From Oscillospiraceae bacterium (GTDB lineage: Bacteria > Bacillota > Clostridia > Oscillospirales > Ruminococcaceae), in contig JAFQIY010000061.1 of the NCBI GenBank assembly GCA_017415165.1, forward strand, positions 1-64,000: a stretch of 64,000 nucleotides of DNA, in the 5' to 3' direction. Shown one piece after another: positions 44,107-53,456 of this stretch. The position numbers and the translations under genes are program-made. A model generated the notes under the pieces. The model did not search any database, was not told the origin of the DNA, and saw only the letters and a list, made by a program, of their open reading frames with translations. How positions within the stretch are numbered: the stretch's first letter is position 1; each line of letters starts with the position of its first letter.

Positions 44107-45154
44107 ACTATTAATTGTGGCAACCATTGTAACGTTGCTGCTGACAGGCTGTTCAATGGGTGTCGAGGTAAACGAACGTGCCTTTGTTCAGCTTATGGGG
44201 ATTGAACGTGAGAACGAAATTTACTATGTTTCAATGCAGGTATACAAGTCGGAAAGCGGCACGCCTGAACCTGATGTGAGCAAAGCAAACACCATTACCG
44301 CAAAAGGCGAGGGTACAACCATTCACGAGGCGATTTCCGCCGCTGAGCTTACTCTCGGAAAGAAAGCCTTTCTCGGACACATAAAAATGCTTGTTGTTGG
44401 TAACGGCATTAAAAATCCTGCCGATGAGCTTGCCCTGTTTCTCGACGGAAGCGTGTCGCCGTCCTGTCCCGTTGCGTACTCTGATGACCCCGCTGCCGTA
44501 ATTGAAACACTCCCCGAGGAAGGCTCTTTTTCAGCGGAGCAAATTCTCGCCCTCGCAGACTCATCTGCTTCTCAGGGGAAAACTGTGTTTACCTCCGTTG
44601 CAGAGCTTGCTTCAAGTACGGGTGAGCTTGATGTAGCGGCGGCACTTCCCGTTGTTGCCGCAGGAGATAAAACCGTTACGTTTGAGGGCGTTACCCTTGC
44701 GCACAAAAACGGGGTACGGGGCAGGCTTGACGAAAGGGAAACCCTCGGCGCAAAGCTGCTGCTGAATCAGTTTGAAACGGGGGACATAATAACCGTCCCC
44801 GTGGAAGTTGACGGGAAACGTGCTACAGTTTTTGTCACAAGCGCCTGCACAAAGCTTGACGCTGAAATGTCGGGGGGACTCGCCGTAAATGCCGAAATCA
44901 AACTGAAAATGAGCGTTGCCGAAAATCCATACGGCATAAAGCCTGCCCTTGTGGAAAAGGCGGCACGTCAGCAAATCAGTGAAAGCAGTATGGCGGCATA
45001 TTCGGCGGCGGTGCACGAAAATCTCTGTGACATTTTCGGGGTAAAGAAGCTTGTGCGGCGATACTGCCCCGAAAGATACAACGATTACTGCAACGCAGAG
45101 AGAAGCTATCTTGCGGGGAGCACGCTGAATTTGAAGGTTAAAAGCGAGATGTAA
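44096..45154 (+). CDS. Ger(x)C-family spore germination lipoprotein
   Basis: The 352-residue lipoprotein has LLLTGCSMG (Cys16), then the GerC pattern: VNERAFVQLMGIERENEIYYVSMQVY in domain 1 and a LTLGKKAFLGHIKMLVVG segment. The last 150 residues form domain 3. It overlaps the gerB gene by 11 bases. An alternative GTG four codons upstream is possible; the ATG fits the signal peptide better. It completes the receptor and ends at a strong terminator. Confidence 0.9.
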   Translation: MKLKLLIVATIVTLLLTGCSMGVEVNERAFVQLMGIERENEIYYVSMQVYKSESGTPEPDVSKANTITAKGEGTTIHEAISAAELTLGKKAFLGHIKMLVVGNGIKNPADELALFLDGSVSPSCPVAYSDDPAAVIETLPEEGSFSAEQILALADSSASQGKTVFTSVAELASSTGELDVAAALPVVAAGDKTVTFEGVTLAHKNGVRGRLDERETLGAKLLLNQFETGDIITVPVEVDGKRATVFVTSACTKLDAEMSGGLAVNAEIKLKMSVAENPYGIKPALVEKAARQQISESSMAAYSAAVHENLCDIFGVKKLVRRYCPERYNDYCNAERSYLAGSTLNLKVKSEM

Positions 45155-45160
45155 AAAAAA

Positions 45161-45192
45161 AACCTGATAAGAATTTGCGTTCTTATCAGGTT
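45161..45192. terminator. Bidirectional terminator between gerC and the next gene
   Basis: A perfect 13-bp stem, AACCTGATAAGAA with TTCTTATCAGGTT and a 6-base loop, is framed by A- and T-runs. Confidence 0.92.
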
Positions 45193-45196
45193 TTTT

Positions 45197-45919
45197 TCAG
45201 TTGGTTAAAAATTCGTTAAGCAGTTCGTTTATCTTAACAAGATTACAGCATTTGTCGGGAGTGAATTCATACCATTGAGTTGGGTCAGCAGAATAACCTA
45301 AACGATAAAATATCTTATCATCTGAAATGTAGTATTCTTCTTTTCTGGCACTATAATCTATGCTTAGCTTTATCATATCTGTTGTATCAGGCTCATCACA
45401 TTTATTTAAAATACCATATACATTTTCAAATTCATAAGCAAGCTGCTCAATGTTTTTTTCTGACAACGTTATAACATTTTCAGCCTTTTCAACAGTTATA
45501 ATATCACTCCCGTAGAAGTCATCCCAATAGCCTAAAAGATAAGTAACACGACGTTGTTCATAATTTATATTGAGATTTTCGTCAACAGTTATCTCATACA
45601 AAGCTGTGTACCAATATTCGGGTCCATAATTATAATTTACCACAATAACGGCGTTTCCAGCCTTTAGCGGTTTGAATGTACAACTTTTTTCAGTAGGTGT
45701 TATTACACCATCGTTATAAACAATACTCATTCCTGTTCCGATATTACTGCCGTGCGCCCGACTTATATACAGCACATCTCCGCCCTTTTCCTGATAAACA
45801 CCAGTAGTACGTTCCGCAGGTTTAAGAAGAATAGCGACAACAGCAATAATTCCCACAGCGACAACCAGTATTACAACCGAAAGCAATGTAATAAGAGTTA
45901 TCTTCAATACCTTTTTCAT
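45197..45919 (-). CDS. Membrane-anchored protein, unknown
   Basis: The 240-residue protein has an N-terminal helix (residues 8-33) and an extracellular part. YQEKGGDVLYISRAHGSN, PLKAGNAVIVVNYNYGPEYWYTALYEITVDE suggest a beta-sandwich. It may belong to a group of secreted copper-amine-oxidase-like or Ig-like domain proteins, but no name can be given. It is the last of a leftward run from 49272 that includes ilvD. It shares the gerC terminator. Confidence 0.65.
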   Translation of the reverse strand: MKKVLKITLITLLSVVILVVAVGIIAVVAILLKPAERTTGVYQEKGGDVLYISRAHGSNIGTGMSIVYNDGVITPTEKSCTFKPLKAGNAVIVVNYNYGPEYWYTALYEITVDENLNINYEQRRVTYLLGYWDDFYGSDIITVEKAENVITLSEKNIEQLAYEFENVYGILNKCDEPDTTDMIKLSIDYSARKEEYYISDDKIFYRLGYSADPTQWYEFTPDKCCNLVKINELLNEFLTN

Positions 45920-45942
45920 CCCGTCACCTCAAATCAGCATTA

Positions 45943-46368
45943 CTACTCCGCTTCAAGCACCCATTTCCCACTGTCACGGACAACCACCAAATCAACATTT
46001 TCATAGGTGTAATGCTCGTCATTATTGTATACCGTCAGGTCAAAGTAAACCGTATATCTTCCGCTGTCAAGCTTTTCTCTGCCGCGGAATTCAGCAGCAG
46101 CCTTGAACTCCTCAGGGTCAGCAAGGACGTCGGCAACTTTTCTTTCCGCCGCTATATCTTCCTCGCTTATTTTATCGGCAACATCTGACGGGTAGCACTG
46201 CACATAAGACGTCAAATCCTGACGTGCAATTGCTTTCAGGTGTTTATCCACAAGCTTCATCTGACCGCTGAGGTAGAAGTTGTACCCCAGCAGTACGCAC
46301 GCCGCCGCCGTGCCGATAATGCAGAAAATTATGCCGAAAAGCTTTCCGACCGTAAGTTTTTTACCCAT
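45943..46368 (-). CDS. Membrane-anchored NTF2-like protein, unknown
   Basis: The 141-residue protein has an N-terminal helix (about 12-32) and a helix-then-sheet domain (KLVDKHLKAIARQDLTSYVQCYP, RYTVYFDLTVYNND, VRDSGKWVLEAE). The layout resembles small NTF2/SnoaL-like exported domains. It starts 11 bases after the ilvD stop and precedes the gene at 45197. Function unknown. Confidence 0.65.
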   Translation of the reverse strand: MGKKLTVGKLFGIIFCIIGTAAACVLLGYNFYLSGQMKLVDKHLKAIARQDLTSYVQCYPSDVADKISEEDIAAERKVADVLADPEEFKAAAEFRGREKLDSGRYTVYFDLTVYNNDEHYTYENVDLVVVRDSGKWVLEAE

Positions 46369-46379
46369 TCAAATCACCG

Positions 46380-48062
46380 TTAATTCTTGAGAATTGCACC
46401 CTGTGCACCCGATGTTACAAGCTTTGCGTAACGCTTCAGGTAGCCCTTGAGTTCCTTTGTCTTAGGCGTAAAGCCTGCAAGTCTGCGGTCGATTTCCTCC
46501 TGCGGAACATCGAGAGTGATTGTATTTGCAGGAATGTCAATTGTAATCATATCGCCGTCTTCAACAACACCGATTACGCCGCCGTCAGCAGCCTCAGGGG
46601 AAACGTGTCCGATTGAAGCGCCTCTTGAAGCACCTGAGAAACGTCCGTCTGTGATAAGTGCAACCTCGCTGCCAAGACCCATACCCTGAATTGCAGATGT
46701 AGGATTGAGCATTTCACGCATACCAGGTCCGCCCTTCGGACCTTCATAGCGGATTACAACAACGTCGCCGCTTACGATTTTACCGCCGAGAATTGCCGCC
46801 ATAGCGTCCTCCTCGCAGTCGAAAACCTTTGCAGGACCGGTGTGCTTGAGCATTTCAGCAACAACTGCGCTTCTCTTTACAACACAGCCGTCCTTTGCAA
46901 GGTTGCCCTTGAGTACGGCAATACCGCCTGTTTCGCTGTACGGATTGTCGATAGGACGGATTACGTCAGGGTCACGGTTTACGCAGTCTGCAATGTTTTC
47001 GCCGACTGTTTTGCCAGTTGCTGTCATACAATCGAGGTTGAGCAGGTTTTTCTTGGAAAGCTCGTTCATTACAGCATAAACACCGCCAGCCTCGTTCAAA
47101 TCCTCCATATAGGTGTGTCCCGCAGGTGCAAGGTGACAAAGGTTAGGTGTGCGTGCGCTGATTTCGTTGGCAATGTCAAGGTTGATTTCAATGCCGCATT
47201 CGTGTGCAATTGCAGGAAGATGGAGCATACTGTTTGTGGAACAGCCCAGCGCCATATCAACAGCAAGCGCGTTCATAAATGCCTTTTCCGTCATAATGTC
47301 AAGCGGACGGATATTCTTTCTGTAAAGCTCCATAACAGCCATACCTGCGTGCTTTGCAAGACGAATTCTGTCGGAGTAAACAGCAGGAATTGTACCGTTG
47401 CCCTTCAAGCCCATACCGAGAACCTCAGTAAGGCAGTTCATAGAGTTAGCTGTGTACATACCAGAGCAGGAGCCGCAGGTCGGACAAGCCTTGTTTTCGT
47501 ACTCGTCAAATTCTTCCTCGTTGATTCTTCCCGATGTGTAAGCACCAACTGCTTCAAACATACTGGAAAGAGATGTCTTGCTGCCCTTGACGTGACCTGC
47601 AAGCATTGGACCTCCCGAAACGAAAACGGTAGGAACATTTACTCTTGCAGCCGCCATAAGCAGACCAGGTACGTTCTTGTCGCAGTTAGGCACCATAACA
47701 AGTGCGTCAAAATGGTGAGCAAGTGCCATACATTCAGTTGAGTCAGCGATAAGGTCACGTGTTACGAGGGAATACTTCATACCCTCGTGACCCATAGCAA
47801 TACCGTCGCAGACAGCGATTGCAGGGAACACAACAGGTGTACCGCCAGCCATAGCAACGCCCATCTTTACAGCGTCAACAATCTTGTCAATGTTCATATG
47901 TCCGGGAACAATTTCGTTGTAGGAAGAAACGATACCAACCAATGGCTTCTTCATTTCCTCCTTAGTCATACCAAGTGCGTTGAAAAGTGAACGCTGAGGT
48001 GCTTTTTCAGCACCGTCGCAGAAAAAGTTTCCGCAGTTTTCATTGCAGTCTTTACAAGACAT
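46380..48062 (-). CDS. ilvD: Dihydroxy-acid dehydratase
   Basis: The 560-residue iron-sulfur enzyme dehydrates dihydroxy acids to 2-oxo acids in valine, isoleucine and pantothenate synthesis. Cluster ligands are seen in [13 protein letters not shown] and [17 protein letters not shown]. Other signatures are [21 protein letters not shown]-like [32 protein letters not shown] and the C-terminal [19 protein letters not shown]. The start at 48062 has AGAGG upstream. No other branched-chain biosynthesis gene is near. It is preceded by two small unknown genes on the same strand. Confidence 0.96.
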   Translation of the reverse strand: MSCKDCNENCGNFFCDGAEKAPQRSLFNALGMTKEEMKKPLVGIVSSYNEIVPGHMNIDKIVDAVKMGVAMAGGTPVVFPAIAVCDGIAMGHEGMKYSLVTRDLIADSTECMALAHHFDALVMVPNCDKNVPGLLMAAARVNVPTVFVSGGPMLAGHVKGSKTSLSSMFEAVGAYTSGRINEEEFDEYENKACPTCGSCSGMYTANSMNCLTEVLGMGLKGNGTIPAVYSDRIRLAKHAGMAVMELYRKNIRPLDIMTEKAFMNALAVDMALGCSTNSMLHLPAIAHECGIEINLDIANEISARTPNLCHLAPAGHTYMEDLNEAGGVYAVMNELSKKNLLNLDCMTATGKTVGENIADCVNRDPDVIRPIDNPYSETGGIAVLKGNLAKDGCVVKRSAVVAEMLKHTGPAKVFDCEEDAMAAILGGKIVSGDVVVIRYEGPKGGPGMREMLNPTSAIQGMGLGSEVALITDGRFSGASRGASIGHVSPEAADGGVIGVVEDGDMITIDIPANTITLDVPQEEIDRRLAGFTPKTKELKGYLKRYAKLVTSGAQGAILKN

Positions 48063-48076
48063 AATAATTACCTCTT

Positions 48077-48712
48077 TTACCAATTAATAATATTTTCATC
48101 ATACGTTTCTGCCGCTTCATCAAGAATTTTTATCAGCTTTGTTTCAAGGGGTGTACCCTCAATATCCTTGTTGTACACAAGTGCAATACCACAATTTTCC
48201 CAGATGTCGCCTCTGTCCATACCGTATAAAACCATAGTCTCTCCATAGTAATCAGTTTTGCACTTAAATAATATCTGTCTGTTTTCGTATATTTCAATAA
48301 GTCCGTCAACTGTTCCAGTTTCCTTGAATTCTTCAACAAGCAGATAAACCGTTTCGTCGCCTGCTGAGGTGAAAATGTACGGCTTGTTGAAATCGGCTTT
48401 CACATTCGTACCGTTAGCCTCGGGCTCATAAATAAAAGCCGTATCAATTTCCATAGCGTGACTTTTCACATTCACAAAGTCACCGCTTATCATAAAGGAA
48501 AACTCAATCTCCTCATCATTATTATGGAAAGTGCCACTGTAACACACGGAAGGCTTTGCAGGGGAAACCGCTTCATAAGATGTACTTTTTGTCACAGGTG
48601 ACGGGGGAACAGAAGCAGACTTGTCGACATTTTCTTCTGAAATTTCTTTAACTTCAGCAGCTATCTTCGAAGTCTTTTTTATCGATTTAAAAATACTATC
48701 AAGAAATGCCAT
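48077..48712 (-). CDS. Cytoplasmic protein, unknown
   Basis: The 211-residue protein starts at the ATG at 48712, with AAGGAG seven bases upstream; another ATG two codons earlier is too close to that site. The first 60 residues are charged and low-complexity ([20 protein letters not shown]). After that, beta strands alternate ([20 protein letters not shown]). No signal peptide. It has no known family. It precedes ilvD by 14 bases and follows the DUF4375 gene by 11. Confidence 0.6.
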   Translation of the reverse strand: MAFLDSIFKSIKKTSKIAAEVKEISEENVDKSASVPPSPVTKSTSYEAVSPAKPSVCYSGTFHNNDEEIEFSFMISGDFVNVKSHAMEIDTAFIYEPEANGTNVKADFNKPYIFTSAGDETVYLLVEEFKETGTVDGLIEIYENRQILFKCKTDYYGETMVLYGMDRGDIWENCGIALVYNKDIEGTPLETKLIKILDEAAETYDENIINW

Positions 48713-48723
48713 AGCCATTCTCC

Positions 48724-49272
48724 TTATTCATCGCCGAAATATTTCTTATACCTCATAATATAATCATAAGCCAGCGCCGTAAATTTCTCATCATTAAACA
48801 AGCCGTGGAATTCCTTGTCCAGCTCGTCATAATCGCTGTTTTCGCTGAGTGCAAAGAAGTCCTCAATGGAGTGTCCCGAGGTTTTACCACTGTCAAAATT
48901 GATTTTCAGCGCACGCTCGATAACCTCGTCAGCCTTTTCGTAATCAAGGGCACGGAAGCCTTCCGCACCAGCACCTATAAAATCACGGGAGATATTGAAG
49001 AAAGCCTGTGAGAAGCCGCCGTTCATAATTTCCTTTGTGACGTAATCAGCACAGTAAAGGTTAAGACAAGGCGTAGGCAGTCCGTTTATGACCTTAGCCA
49101 TATCGGACCAGTCCTCCTTGAATTTGCCCTCAATCCAGCAGGTAACCGCAAGGACGATTTCCTCCTTCGGTATGCTGTCCAATTCCGAGCGTTTCAGCGA
49201 TTTGTATTTATCCTGCTTTGCAATAAAGCTGTCAATGTCGGTGCTGCCCGACAGAAAATCGAACTTACTCAT
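48724..49272 (-). CDS. DUF4375-family protein
   Basis: The 182-residue cytoplasmic protein has KVINGLPTPCLNLYCADYVTKEIMNGGFSQAFFNISRDF, the DUF4375 (DMP19-like) signature of NGGF-aromatic. It starts MSKFDFLSGSTDID at 49272; no good ribosome site is seen there, nor at the other in-frame start. It is the first gene of the ilvD run and lies downstream of repeat copy C. Family function unknown; such proteins occur often in immunity clusters, but there is no toxin here. Confidence 0.75.
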   Translation of the reverse strand: MSKFDFLSGSTDIDSFIAKQDKYKSLKRSELDSIPKEEIVLAVTCWIEGKFKEDWSDMAKVINGLPTPCLNLYCADYVTKEIMNGGFSQAFFNISRDFIGAGAEGFRALDYEKADEVIERALKINFDSGKTSGHSIEDFFALSENSDYDELDKEFHGLFNDEKFTALAYDYIMRYKKYFGDE

Positions 49273-49315
49273 AATTTTGTACCAAATGTGTTCACTTACA
49301 CAAAAATAAAAATCC

Positions 49316-49374
49316 GTGAGCAAAGCGAACACCGTAATTATTCATTATTCGTTATTCATTCTTCACTATTCATT
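49316..49374. repeat. Dispersed repeat, copy C (half element)
   Basis: It begins 10 bases past the glucokinase stop (minus strand) with AATGAATAGTGAAGAATGAATAA units, then TTACGGTGTTCGCTTTGCTCAC. This matches the arm plus the TCCGCTTTGCGGA hairpin of copy A, with decayed stem pairing. The second half is missing. Confidence 0.7.
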
Positions 49375-49386
49375 AAGCGAAGCGTA

Positions 49387-50337
49387 TTAGGAATTACCAA
49401 GGAATGCCGCACCAATAATGCCTGCGTCGTTGCCAAGCTCAGCAACTGTAATCTTTGTGTTCTTCTCAATCATTCTTGTGTAAACTTCCTTAGCAACCAA
49501 ATCCTTGAGAGGTACCATAAGAGGGTCACCCTCGTTGCAGACACCGCCGCCGATGCAGAGAATGTCAGGTTGGAAAATGTTGATTACGCTTGTGATACCG
49601 CTTGCAAGGTACTTGATGTACTTGTCAACAACAGCCTTACCAGCTGCATCGCCTGCACGCATAGCGTCAAAAGCGTGACGTGCAGAGGAGTGACCGTCCC
49701 TCTCAGCGTATTCAGCCATAACTGTGCCTGGATTTTCAGCAATTGCCTGCTTTGTCATATTGATAAGACCTGTTGCAGAGGAGAATGTTTCGAAACAGCC
49801 CTTTCTGCCGCAAGTACACTGTGGGCCGTCAACCTCGATAACCATATGACCGATTTCTGTACCTGCAAGGTTGCGTCCTGTGAAGATTTTGCCGTCGATG
49901 ATTACACCTGCGCCAACGCCTGTGCCCAGTGTGATGCAGACAGCGTCAGTTGCACCCTTTGCCGCACCTGCAACAAACTCACCGTAAGCAGCAGCGTTAG
50001 CGTCGTTAGCAACATAAACAGGCTTGTTGATGTGTTCCTGAATATATTCACGGATGGGCACGTTGCTGAAACCAAGGTTGTTGGAGTAAGGAATTGTGCC
50101 GTTGATGTTGTCAGCAATGCCCGGAGTACCGATACCAATCCATTCAACGTCGTCAATGGAAATACCTGCATTCTTTGCAGCCTCGATGCTTACAGCAGCC
50201 ATATCGTCAGCAATTTCCTTTGCAGGACGAGGGCACTTTGTCTTTGTGGAAGCCTTTGCAATAATCTCGTAGTTTTCGTTTACCACGCCAGCCTTGATGT
50301 TTGTTCCGCCAAGGTCAATACCAATGTAATACTTCAT
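49387..50337 (-). CDS. glk: ROK-family glucokinase
   Basis: The 316-residue sugar kinase phosphorylates glucose at C6 with ATP. ATP loops are IGIDLGGTNIKAG and ITLGTGVGAGVI; the ROK zinc signature is CTCGRKGCFE; EIGHMVIE precedes it. It follows MATE by 20 bases and ManA further up, an arrangement that would channel glucose and mannose-6-phosphate. The C-terminus is followed by repeat copy C, not a terminator. Glucose as substrate is likely, other hexoses possible. Confidence 0.9.
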   Translation of the reverse strand: MKYYIGIDLGGTNIKAGVVNENYEIIAKASTKTKCPRPAKEIADDMAAVSIEAAKNAGISIDDVEWIGIGTPGIADNINGTIPYSNNLGFSNVPIREYIQEHINKPVYVANDANAAAYGEFVAGAAKGATDAVCITLGTGVGAGVIIDGKIFTGRNLAGTEIGHMVIEVDGPQCTCGRKGCFETFSSATGLINMTKQAIAENPGTVMAEYAERDGHSSARHAFDAMRAGDAAGKAVVDKYIKYLASGITSVINIFQPDILCIGGGVCNEGDPLMVPLKDLVAKEVYTRMIEKNTKITVAELGNDAGIIGAAFLGNS

Positions 50338-50357
50338 AATCTTCTTCTCCTTTTAAA

Positions 50358-51746
50358 TTAATCGTTTTTAACAATATTCCGCAGCCATACTCCCTTGATA
50401 ACGAGAATAAGACCTATTGTAACCTTGATAATGTCCACGAATTGACAGCAGAAGTAAATGTTCAGTATGCCAAAATCCGTGAAGTTGACAAGCAGAAGCG
50501 CCGTTGGTATCGTGATACCCCAGACATAAGCACTGTCAAACAGGAATGTGACAAACGTCCTGCCGCCTGAACGCAGAGTAAAGTAGGTTGCGTGCATAAA
50601 TGCCGCAAACGGCATAAACAGACCCGAAATCATAATCAGGCTTCCTGCCATACTTTTTACGCTGTCAGTAGTGTTGTAGAAGTTCGGGAACAGTCCCGAA
50701 AATGCCGCCATAAGTCCGCCCGTAACTGCACCTGCAAGTACCGTAAACACGATAAGCTTCGTGTCGGTTTCCCTTGCCTTTTTCATATCACCTGTGCCGA
50801 GAAGCTGACCCACAATAATTCCTACCGAGTTGCCCAGTGCAATGAAAATTACCGAGAACAGGTTGAAAATCGTTGAGGAAATATTCGTCGCCGCAACAAC
50901 GTCAAGCCCTCTTTCGGAGTAGCACTTGTTCAGCACCGCCATACCTGCCGACCAAAGAAATTCATTTGCAAACAGCGGCAGACCGCTGATGAGAATTTTC
51001 TTTATCAGTTCAGGCGGAATACGCATATCCCTGAACGCACCGATGATAAACTCGTTTTCGTGCTTGTGTGCGTGAGTCCATACAACAACTATTATGCACT
51101 CAACAAATCTTGCGATAACCGTAGCAATTGCCGCACCCTTTACACCCATTGCAGGTGCACCAAGATGTCCGAAAATCAGCACCCAGTTCAGCGCAAGGTT
51201 TGTGAACACCGCCGCAAGTCCCGCAAACATAGGAGGCAAAGTCTTGTTTGTTTCACGAAGCGTCGAAGCGTAAACCTGAGAAATCGTAAACGGAATGAGT
51301 CCGATAATCATTACCGAAAGATATTCCTTGCCCGATTGAAGGGTCAGCGCCTTGTTGCCCTCCGTGCCCTCGCCTGTCAGGTACATCGTGATAAGCTCAT
51401 CACGGAAAAAGTTCAGTATCAGCATACCGAACAGCAGTATTATCGTTGCAAGGATAACCTTGAAACGGAAGGTGTGCCTTACGCCCTCGGTGCTGCCCTT
51501 GCCGAAGAACTGTGCACCGAAAATGCCCGGTCCTGCAAGTATGCCGAATATACACAGGTTGAACACGAACAACAGCTGATTGACAATCGCCGTGCCCGAC
51601 ATCTGTTCCGTGCCCACCTGACCAATCATAATGTTGTCAAGCAGAGCAACAAAGTTTGTGATACCGTTCTGAATCATAATCGGAACGGCTATCGAGAAAA
51701 TGGTTCTGTAGAATTTTTTATCGCCGAATAAGTTTTTAATGGTCAT
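50358..51746 (-). CDS. MATE-family efflux transporter
   Basis: The 462-residue membrane protein has 12 helices in two six-helix halves. The family patterns ALLDNIMIGQVGTEQMSG (near residue 30), and LPLFANEFLWSAGMAVLNKCYS in the second half match the multidrug/toxin extrusion family. The ATG at 51746 has AAGGAA upstream; an upstream in-frame stretch is rejected. It is between manA and glk, so its substrate could be related to their sugars but nothing proves it. Confidence 0.9.
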   Translation of the reverse strand: MTIKNLFGDKKFYRTIFSIAVPIMIQNGITNFVALLDNIMIGQVGTEQMSGTAIVNQLLFVFNLCIFGILAGPGIFGAQFFGKGSTEGVRHTFRFKVILATIILLFGMLILNFFRDELITMYLTGEGTEGNKALTLQSGKEYLSVMIIGLIPFTISQVYASTLRETNKTLPPMFAGLAAVFTNLALNWVLIFGHLGAPAMGVKGAAIATVIARFVECIIVVVWTHAHKHENEFIIGAFRDMRIPPELIKKILISGLPLFANEFLWSAGMAVLNKCYSERGLDVVAATNISSTIFNLFSVIFIALGNSVGIIVGQLLGTGDMKKARETDTKLIVFTVLAGAVTGGLMAAFSGLFPNFYNTTDSVKSMAGSLIMISGLFMPFAAFMHATYFTLRSGGRTFVTFLFDSAYVWGITIPTALLLVNFTDFGILNIYFCCQFVDIIKVTIGLILVIKGVWLRNIVKND

Positions 51747-51801
51747 AATTATCATTCCTTGCTTATAAGGCACTACACCCTATAAACAGGTGAAATGCCG
51801 A

Positions 51802-52761
51802 TTAATCTATTCTTGTAAATACGGATTTGAAATTGCCCGCAATTGTGTACTCGCCGCAGTTTGCAGGAACAAATACGCTGTCGCCCTTCTTGAGTGCAAG
51901 TGTTGTATCACCGCAGACAAGCTCAGCGTTGCCCTCAAGGATAAGTACGTTATGGAAGGACGTTTCGTCAGCATTGAAGCTTGCCTTTTCAGCCACGTCA
52001 ACGGAGTAAACAGTGAAATACTCGCACTTTGAAAGCAGACGCTTTACCGCACCGTTTTCCTCGAAAGCTTCTGTTACAGGATAAGGCTTTGCAGGACAAA
52101 GGTCGGTAACCTCAACAGCCTTGTCAATGTGAAGTTCTCTCGGTTTGCCGTCAGCACCTACTCTGCCATAGTCGTAAATGCGATATGTAGTGTTGGAATT
52201 CTGCTGAATTTCAGCAATAAGAATACCCTTGCCGATAGCGTGGAGAGTACCCGCCTCAATGAAGAACACGTCACCTTTCTTTACAGGAACGGACTTTGTG
52301 ATTTCGAGGAGAGTGTTGTCCTTTATTCTTGCGGCAAATTCGTCCTTGCTGACTTCCTTTTTGAAGCCGTAAAGAAGCTCTGCGCCTTCGTCGCAGTCAA
52401 CGATATACCACATCTCTGTCTTGCCGTATTCGCCCTCAACACGCTGAGCATATTCGTTATTTGGGTGAACCTGAACGGAAAGATTGTCCTTAGCGTCGAT
52501 AAGCTTTATGAGAATAGGGAACTGTTCGAAACGTCCGCAGTTTGTTCCGAGGACAGCCTTGCCCTCAGTTTCGATGTACTGTGCAAGAGTTTTGCCAGCG
52601 TGTTCGCCGTTTGCAACAACGGAATTTCCGTCCTTGTGACAGGAAAGCTCCCAGCTTTCGGCAACCTTGTCGTAGTCGCAGTCCTTGCCGAAGTCGTCAC
52701 GAAGGCGTGTTCCGCCCCAGAGATAGTCCTTGAATGCAGGTGTAAGCTTTATTGGATACAT
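51802..52761 (-). CDS. manA: Mannose-6-phosphate isomerase, class I
   Basis: The 319-residue zinc enzyme interconverts mannose-6-phosphate and fructose-6-phosphate. LSVQVHPNNEYA supplies the Gln and His ligands, FIEAGTLHAIGKG the Glu and His. A C-terminal cupin part follows. The start has GGAGG; a frame upstream overlaps the promoter. The promoter (52800-52828) is divergent from the lipoprotein/metA promoter. It is the first gene of manA-MATE-glk. Confidence 0.93.
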   Translation of the reverse strand: MYPIKLTPAFKDYLWGGTRLRDDFGKDCDYDKVAESWELSCHKDGNSVVANGEHAGKTLAQYIETEGKAVLGTNCGRFEQFPILIKLIDAKDNLSVQVHPNNEYAQRVEGEYGKTEMWYIVDCDEGAELLYGFKKEVSKDEFAARIKDNTLLEITKSVPVKKGDVFFIEAGTLHAIGKGILIAEIQQNSNTTYRIYDYGRVGADGKPRELHIDKAVEVTDLCPAKPYPVTEAFEENGAVKRLLSKCEYFTVYSVDVAEKASFNADETSFHNVLILEGNAELVCGDTTLALKKGDSVFVPANCGEYTIAGNFKSVFTRID

Positions 52762-52799
52762 AATAATACCTCCGAAAAAAACATTAAAATCCAACTTAC

Positions 52800-52828
52800 A
52801 GTATACCATAAATACGCTTTACTGTCAA
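52800..52828 (-). promoter_or_regulatory. Promoter for manA-MATE-glk
   Basis: Minus strand TTGACA, 17 bases, TATACT with a TGG-extended -10. Confidence 0.75.
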
Positions 52829-52854
52829 TGATTACATACTGATGAAAAATGCAC

Positions 52855-52883
52855 TTGAAAACGGGAAAAATATGTGTTACAAT
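52855..52883 (+). promoter_or_regulatory. Promoter for the lipoprotein and metA
   Basis: TTGAAA, 17 bases, TACAAT. Its -35 is 26 bases from the manA -35. The predicted transcript starts only about 3 bases before the ATG at 52893. Confidence 0.6.
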
Positions 52884-52892
52884 ATTAGTATT

Positions 52893-53432
52893 ATGAAAAA
52901 ATATTGCTTTTTTATTATTCTGACCGCAGCTTTTCTCTGCGGCTGTGAAGGTAATAATGGTGTAGCGGAGTATGTCTATGAGGACTATTCGCCGCTGACG
53001 ATTGTTACAACTGTAACCGAAGTGCCTGCCGATACCTACAGCGAATATATGGAAACCTATACTCCTGCCACTACTACAGGCACGGACGTATATTATTATC
53101 ACGTTTCCCCCGAATGGGAGCACGGTATGGCAATTGCACAGCGTCCCGAAATGCCTGAAATTTTTTCGGACGGCAACTATATGGCGGACACTGCTATGAC
53201 TATGGCACCTGCGCCGAAAGCTGAAAAGCCGATAACGGAAACCGCTTCCGTTACTACCGCTGTGCCCGCGGATGAACAGACTGATGAAACCATAACTACG
53301 GATACAGCTGTGTCTGAGCAGGTTTTTGAATTGCCTGCACCCGATACGGCTCACGTCAATTCTGCCGTGCCTGATACAGCGCCGACAAGGTTTGCCCCGT
53401 CGGAAACAACTGCTGAAACTACTACAGAATAA
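52893..53432 (+). CDS. Lipoprotein with Thr-rich low-complexity region, unknown
   Basis: The 179-residue lipoprotein has MKKYCFFIILTAAFLCGCEG with Cys18. Beyond it the chain is mostly Thr/Ala/Pro/Glu-rich and probably disordered (TTVTEVPADT, TETASVTTAVPADEQ, PTRFAPSETTAETTTE). No ribosome site is visible and the promoter is 10 bases upstream, implying leaderless or almost leaderless translation. It ends 24 bases before metA and presumably is co-transcribed with it. No function can be assigned. Confidence 0.7.
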   Translation: MKKYCFFIILTAAFLCGCEGNNGVAEYVYEDYSPLTIVTTVTEVPADTYSEYMETYTPATTTGTDVYYYHVSPEWEHGMAIAQRPEMPEIFSDGNYMADTAMTMAPAPKAEKPITETASVTTAVPADEQTDETITTDTAVSEQVFELPAPDTAHVNSAVPDTAPTRFAPSETTAETTTE

Positions 53433-53456
53433 TCTATCAAAGGAGTCTACATAAAA

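Noticed and set aside
46842..47741. 299-codon plus-strand frame opposite ilvD
   Set aside because: It is a shadow of a conserved enzyme gene.
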